In this document: in pieces, positions 40,651-41,478 of the stretch
Numbering within the stretch: position 1 is the first letter of the stretch
How the letters are laid out: every line of letters begins with the position of its first letter
Assembly: GCA_012274225.1 (NCBI GenBank)
Contig: JAAOZX010000117.1
Location: 1-41,478, forward strand
Reading direction: 5' to 3'
Length of the DNA: 41,478 bases
Origin: Comamonadaceae bacterium
GTDB lineage: Bacteria; Pseudomonadota; Gammaproteobacteria; Burkholderiales; Burkholderiaceae_C
Made by a program: the position numbers and the translations under genes
Notes under the pieces: generated by a model
Seen by the model: only the letters and a program-made list of their open reading frames with translations
What the model was told of the DNA's origin: nothing
The model's database searches: none

Positions 40651-41478
40651 GTGAGTCCACTTCACCGGCTTTATGAACGGGTGTTGCTCGCGGTCCTCGC
40701 GGCCGTCGTCGGCATGGCCGCCGCCATGACCTGGTGGGACGTCACGGAGGACTACGAAAGTACCCGGCTGGCGAGCAGTAACCTCTCGCTCGCGCTGACC
40801 GAAAGCATGGAGGGCCACTTCGCGGCAACGCTGAGGGATGCCGCGAACGCCGCCGTCGCCGCCGCCGCGCTGATCGAAAACGCCGGCGGACTGGCGAAAT
40901 CTGGAAGTGAAGAGCGCCTGCACGACCAGCTGCGGCGCGAGCTGCAGGACCGGGCATCCACGGCACGCCTGCTGATCGCCGACGCCCGCGGCCATGTCGT
41001 CGCTTCCTCGGCGGAATACCCGGTTGCAGCGGTCTCGATCACCGACGCGCCCGTCAGCCAATGGCGGATTCCGCAGTCGGGCCGGACGCTGAGCCTGGGC
41101 GCCCCGCAGCGCAGCCTGATCGACGGCGAGTACATCCTGCCCTATGTTTGCGCGATCCGCGATCGCAGCGGCGCGACGGTCGGGGCGGTGCGCGCCGAAA
41201 TGCGGATCAAGCCGTTCCTGGAAACCTACCGGTCGATCCCCAGCATGGCCAATGGCGCCGTGCTGGTCCTGAGCTACGACGGCGTGACCCTGATGCGCGC
41301 GCCCTTCGTCGAGGATTTCCTGGGCAAGCGCGGGCCGGGCGTCTCGCAGTTCCTGCAGGATGCGGTTGCGACCAGCAGTGGCACCTACGAATACACCCAG
41401 CCGCGCGACGGCGTGGTGCGCTACATCTCCTGGCTGAGGATGAAGCAGCAGCCGCTGATCCTGATGGTCGGGCTCAGC
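40651..41478 (+). CDS. Membrane sensor with dCache-like extracytoplasmic domain (3' end beyond window)
   Basis: 276 codons are open from GTG 40651 to the window edge. An N-terminal membrane helix (VLLAVLAAVVGMAAAMTWW) leads into an extracytoplasmic domain: a helical stalk (SLALTESMEGHFAATLRDAA), then RLLIADARGHVVASS and GAVLVLSYDGVTLMRAPFVE. This is the double-Cache (PDC) layout of ligand-sensing domains found in diguanylate cyclases, histidine kinases and chemoreceptors. The output domain is outside the window, so its class is unknown. The ribosome-binding site before the GTG is weak, so the exact start is uncertain. Confidence 0.8.
   Translation, partial: MSPLHRLYERVLLAVLAAVVGMAAAMTWWDVTEDYESTRLASSNLSLALTESMEGHFAATLRDAANAAVAAAALIENAGGLAKSGSEERLHDQLRRELQDRASTARLLIADARGHVVASSAEYPVAAVSITDAPVSQWRIPQSGRTLSLGAPQRSLIDGEYILPYVCAIRDRSGATVGAVRAEMRIKPFLETYRSIPSMANGAVLVLSYDGVTLMRAPFVEDFLGKRGPGVSQFLQDAVATSSGTYEYTQPRDGVVRYISWLRMKQQPLILMVGLS

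Noticed and set aside
40414-41061. N-terminal extension of the APC permease frame upstream of 40413
   Set aside because: The added 216 residues lack transporter features and run antisense through the sensor gene; the GTG at 40413 with AGGA upstream gives the normal permease N-terminus.

Overview
The window is GC-rich, densely packed chromosomal DNA, almost certainly from a betaproteobacterium of the order Burkholderiales (the gene sets resemble Comamonadaceae-type genomes; the family is inference). Reasons: the cysI-DUF934-cysH-cysD-cysN order, the adjacent fdxA and FNR-type ferredoxin reductase, a LysR/azoreductase divergent pair, frequent GTG/TTG starts and overlapping operon junctions, and CCA-encoding tRNA genes.

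Layout. 1-1425 (minus): a sigma-54-type activator cut by the window edge, then tRNA-Pro and tRNA-Arg. 2078-9567 (plus): a flavodoxin-like protein, a benzoate-CoA-ligase-family enzyme, and a complete branched-chain-amino-acid-type (HAAT) ABC importer, livK-like/livH/livM/livG/livF, with a LysE-family exporter inserted after the binding-protein gene. This looks like an uptake-and-activation locus for an aromatic acid. 9568-9754 is packed with four strong inverted repeats. 9755-11465: LysR regulator and azoreductase, divergent around an operator-like dyad. 11650-14566: Fe(II)-trafficking protein, MnmC tRNA-modification enzyme and a degenerate receiver-domain protein. 14757-19942: assimilatory sulfate reduction operon, followed by ferredoxin fdxA and its reductase. 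21615-23277 (minus): thiM-thiE under a TPP riboswitch whose downstream hairpin would hide the thiM ribosome-binding site.

23388-23985 is a boundary: a tRNA-Asn gene abutted by a tyrosine-integrase remnant with a large internal deletion and frame breaks. Beyond it lies an accessory-looking respiratory block: ctaB; a CBS-domain protein; a small membrane protein; an aa3/caa3-like cytochrome oxidase operon (subunit II with two fused cytochrome c domains, subunit I, two different subunit-III-like proteins, subunit IV); a 457-bp stretch with repeat remnants; a small hypothetical; and a 908-residue decaheme lipoprotein cytochrome of the OmcA/MtrC type with no MtrA/MtrB partner in view. A zinc/cation exporter, an orphan ABC binding protein, a small hypothetical, an APC amino-acid permease and the start of a membrane sensor complete the window.

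The most noteworthy signals are the orphan decaheme surface cytochrome beside a caa3-like oxidase with a diheme tail, the eroded integrase at tRNA-Asn, the GAYTHA variant of the sigma-54 contact loop, the livF-lysR hairpin array, and the ribosome-binding-site-sequestering platform of the TPP riboswitch. No CRISPR array, complete insertion sequence or rRNA gene was seen. I did not find a system I can defend as wholly new.
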